NCBI RefSeq assembly: GCF_000829415.1 | Contig: NZ_AP014637.1 | Coordinates: 2,430,001 to 2,494,000, forward strand | DNA: 64,000 bases | Direction: 5' to 3' | Origin: Pseudomonas sp. StFLB209 | GTDB lineage: Bacteria; Pseudomonadota; Gammaproteobacteria; Pseudomonadales; Pseudomonadaceae | Shown here: one piece after another, positions 61,770-64,000 of the stretch | Numbering within the stretch: position 1 is the stretch's first letter | How the letters are laid out: each line of letters opens with the position of its first letter | The notes under the pieces: generated by a model | Told to the model about the DNA's origin: nothing | Databases searched by the model: none | The model's input: only the letters and a program-made list of their open reading frames with translations | Position numbers and translations under genes: made by a program

Positions 61770-63471
61770 GAGCGGTTTCCGTGGCGCTGTCTTGCAGCAC
61801 GATCCGGCCGCTGGAGCAGGGCGCCTGATGCTGGTTGTGGTAGGCGAAATGCAGCTTGCTACGGGCTGCGTCGAAGCGCAGGGTCAGGGTCAAACGGTCG
61901 CCGGGGCGCACCAGTTGCTGGAACTTGAGCACTTCCATACCGGCAAAGCGCGGCGGCAGCTCAAGCAGGCGCTGGCCGAACTCCAGTGCCCAGTCGACCT
62001 GGGTCACGCCAGGCAGGACCGGCGTACGTGGGAAATGGCCGGTAAAGCAGGCCAGATCCGGTGGCACCTGCAACTCGATCTGCAGGCCGTCGTCCTGGAC
62101 CTTGTGCTCCAGCACCTCGGGGGCCTTGCCCCGCGGTGCGGCCAGCAGGGTTTCGACCAGTGCCTGAGGCAGTTTGCCCTGGTCGCTCAGCGGCAACTGA
62201 CGCAGCAGCCGCCAGCGCCGCGGCAAGGCCAGCGCCTCACAATGATTAGTCAGGTGGTTGCGCAAGGTCTCGGTCAGGGCGCGGCGGCCCAGATTACGCA
62301 AGGCATGCAAGCCACTTTCGCTGAGCACCACCAGGGCGCCCAGATAGGCACGGTTCTCACGGACTACGCCGAGCCGCGCTTCGCTGATCCAGGCATGATT
62401 GACCAGTGCCTGTTCCAGCGACGGCAGCGAGATGCGTTTCTCTTCCAGTTTGACGATGCGGTCCAGACGGCCCAGCAGTTCGAAGCGGCCATCGGCCTCA
62501 AAGCGAGCGGCATCGGCGGTCTGTTCGACATGACCCGGGGCGAGGTAAGGCGAGCAGACTTGCAACGCGCCCTCAGCGTCCTGGGTCAACTGCACACCGG
62601 CAAACGCCTGCCAGAGCGTTTCGCCCTGGCGCCAGGCAATACCGCCGGTTTCTGAGCTGCCGAAAATCTCGCACGGCCACTGGCCCAGACGCTGTTGCAG
62701 GCTGAGCGCGGCGTCTGCGGGCAGCGCGCCACCGGATGAGAACACCCGGCGTACCTTGCTCAGCGCTGGCCAGTCGAGGTTGTCCCCCATGCGCTTGAGC
62801 AGCGCCGGGCTGGCGACCCAGGCGAAGGCCGGATAGTCCAGGCTGGCGCGTTGCAGGTCTTCCGGGAACGGCAACTGCCGCCGAACCCATTGACGCCCGG
62901 CGCACAGCGGCCAAAGCACCCGGAACAGCAGACCATAGATGTGTTGCGCGGCGACACTGCCGATCATGCAGGCGTTACCCAGTTCAGCGCCCCACAGTTG
63001 CTCCAGGCCCCGGACTTCGTTGTCCAGTTGGCGCAGCCGTTTGTCGATGCGCTTGGGCTCGCCGCTGGAGCCGGAAGTGCACAGGCTCAGGCTGCACTGG
63101 TCCAGGTCGAGCCGTGCGGCAGGCAAGGGTTCGGCGTCGTACAGCTGGCCCAGGCGGGTATCGCCCGGCTGTTCGCTGAGCCACAGGTCGACTTGAGTGT
63201 TCCAGCGTTCGCGGGTCTCGGCCTGCAGGTCGGCGGGCAGCAGCACACTGACCCCGGCGCGCCAGGCGGCCAACAGGGCGATGGCCAGTTCGCCTGCGTC
63301 TTCCAGGTGGATGGCCAGATGGCGGATGCCACGGGCTTGCAGGCCGGCAGCGGCGCACAGGGCTTGGCGGCGTAGCTGGCCGAGGGTCAGGTCAGGGTCC
63401 TGGCACAGCAGGCGGTCCGGCGACTCATCGAGCAGCAGGTGTTCAAGATTTAACCAGTTCATGGCATTCAT
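61762..63471 (-). CDS. AMP-forming acyl-ACP synthetase fused to a FabA/FabZ-like dehydratase
   Basis: 569 residues from ATG 63471, which lies 1 nt after the upstream stop; GTG/ATG codons further upstream lie in the previous gene. Residues 1-445: ANL-family ligase with TSGSSGEPK (132-140), [28 protein letters not shown] and catalytic Lys433 in SDQGKLP. Residues 450-569: hotdog dehydratase with His479 in [12 protein letters not shown] and Asp493 in TQVDWALEF at the FabZ Glu position. It would activate the aryl-acrylate onto ACP and also dehydrate extension products. In the E. coli cluster ApeH and ApeI are separate, as I recall. Confidence 0.88.
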   Translation of the reverse strand: MNAMNWLNLEHLLLDESPDRLLCQDPDLTLGQLRRQALCAAAGLQARGIRHLAIHLEDAGELAIALLAAWRAGVSVLLPADLQAETRERWNTQVDLWLSEQPGDTRLGQLYDAEPLPAARLDLDQCSLSLCTSGSSGEPKRIDKRLRQLDNEVRGLEQLWGAELGNACMIGSVAAQHIYGLLFRVLWPLCAGRQWVRRQLPFPEDLQRASLDYPAFAWVASPALLKRMGDNLDWPALSKVRRVFSSGGALPADAALSLQQRLGQWPCEIFGSSETGGIAWRQGETLWQAFAGVQLTQDAEGALQVCSPYLAPGHVEQTADAARFEADGRFELLGRLDRIVKLEEKRISLPSLEQALVNHAWISEARLGVVRENRAYLGALVVLSESGLHALRNLGRRALTETLRNHLTNHCEALALPRRWRLLRQLPLSDQGKLPQALVETLLAAPRGKAPEVLEHKVQDDGLQIELQVPPDLACFTGHFPRTPVLPGVTQVDWALEFGQRLLELPPRFAGMEVLKFQQLVRPGDRLTLTLRFDAARSKLHFAYHNQHQAPCSSGRIVLQDSATETAHA

Positions 63472-63472
63472 T

Positions 63473-64000
63473 TCAGGCGCCGCCTCTGACTCGGCGACGA
63501 ACAATCCATTCGCCTGCGAACAGCAGGCCCATCAGTCCGTAAGAAAGCAGTCCGGTCCATAGCGCCCACCAGTGCAACGGTGCCCAAAGGGTCAGGACCG
63601 TGGCGGTCAGGCCGTTGAACAGAAAAAAACCGCACCATACCCACGTCACCTGCCGCGTATAGCGAATGGCGACCTCGGGTAAATCCGGGTCGCTCAACCG
63701 TGCCAGGCGTTCAACGACCGGCGGTCCCTGAATCAGGCTGGCGCCAAACAGGCAAAGCATGAAGCCGCTGATCAGCACCGGATACCAGCGCAGCAGCACC
63801 GGGCTGTCGAGCAGCGCGAGCAACGCACAGAAGCTCAGCGCGACCACGGCCATCGCCAGGCTGGCGGTGCGTCGCTCGCCGGTCAGTACCCTGGCCAGCC
63901 AAAGGCCACCGAGCAGCAACGCGAACTGCCAGGGCGCGAAGTGCTCTATGCCGAAGTACACGACAAACGGATAGAGCACACCGATCAGCACCAGCAGCAG
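63473..64000 (-). CDS. COG4648-like membrane protein (5' end off window)
   Basis: The last 175 or so residues of a polytopic membrane protein; the reading frame stays open to the right edge with hydrophobic codons, so the true start lies beyond 64000. At least five spans are visible (e.g. FALLLGGLWLARVLTGE; LISGFMLCLFGASLIQGPPVVERL). The segment PPVVERLARLSDPDLPEVAIRYTRQVTWVWCGFF is typical of the ApeG/COG4648 proteins found between carrier protein and ligase genes in polyene clusters. Function unknown. Confidence 0.82.
   Translation of the reverse strand: MLLVLIGVLYPFVVYFGIEHFAPWQFALLLGGLWLARVLTGERRTASLAMAVVALSFCALLALLDSPVLLRWYPVLISGFMLCLFGASLIQGPPVVERLARLSDPDLPEVAIRYTRQVTWVWCGFFLFNGLTATVLTLWAPLHWWALWTGLLSYGLMGLLFAGEWIVRRRVRGGA

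Overview
The window is chromosomal DNA of a Pseudomonas, most like the P. putida/P. fluorescens groups. The evidence is gene order (ubiE-ubiJ-ubiB-hisI-hisE-tatABC-rsmE; a medium-chain PHA locus phaC1-phaZ-phaC2-phaD facing phaI-phaF; hslVU; argS-priA-rpmE; mrcA opposite pilMNOPQ-aroK-aroB-damX-gltBD-hemE), high G+C, and several copies of REP-type palindromes built on the GTAGGAGC / GCTCCTAC core. No rRNA, tRNA, CRISPR array, transposase or prophage was seen.

Layout. 1-1735: the 5' part of a chemoreceptor gene running off the left edge. 1838-7918: one compact minus-strand operon for ubiquinone synthesis (ubiE, ubiJ, ubiB), histidine synthesis (hisI, hisE), the Tat translocase (tatA, tatB, tatC) and rsmE. 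8051-15244: the PHA storage locus, with a PHA-associated small protein, phasins PhaI and PhaF on the plus strand, and phaD, phaC2, phaZ, phaC1 on the minus strand. The phaC1 leader holds an unusual repeat made of nested inverted repeats. 15813-23183: minus-strand housekeeping genes (DUF971 protein, hslU, hslV, a SPOR protein, argS, priA). 23354-25261: rpmE and a short malic enzyme. 25367-27808: PBP1A (mrcA). 28015-43945: plus-strand genes for type IV pilus assembly, shikimate enzymes, DamX, glutamate synthase and hemE. 44018-47985: a patch of accessory genes: a secreted epoxide-hydrolase-like protein resembling Cif with visibly lower G+C, an MFS exporter with a divergent LysR regulator, and a small secreted protein.

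48012-64000 (open at the right edge): about 16 kb of tightly overlapping minus-strand genes forming an aryl-polyene (APE)/xanthomonadin-like pigment-lipid cluster. It has an AMP-ligase fused to a dehydratase, a second dehydratase, a ketoreductase, two ketosynthases, a thioesterase, an ammonia lyase likely to supply an aryl-acrylate starter, a methyltransferase, a glycosyltransferase, an LpxL-like acyltransferase, a LolA-like carrier, an MMPL exporter, a DUF3261 lipoprotein and a COG4648 membrane protein. Three things set it apart: a flavoenzyme with the WxWxIP signature of FAD-dependent halogenases, a CPA2-type cation/proton exchanger embedded in the operon, and an ammonia lyase with a mixed Phe-His selectivity pair. 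The carrier proteins and chain-length factor expected for such a pathway are not in the window and probably lie just beyond position 64000.

How the genes fit together: most of the window is conserved core. The accessory interest is in the polyene cluster, the Cif-like hydrolase and the repeat-bearing phaC1 leader. Functions are assigned from translated motifs and gene context only; no database search was run.
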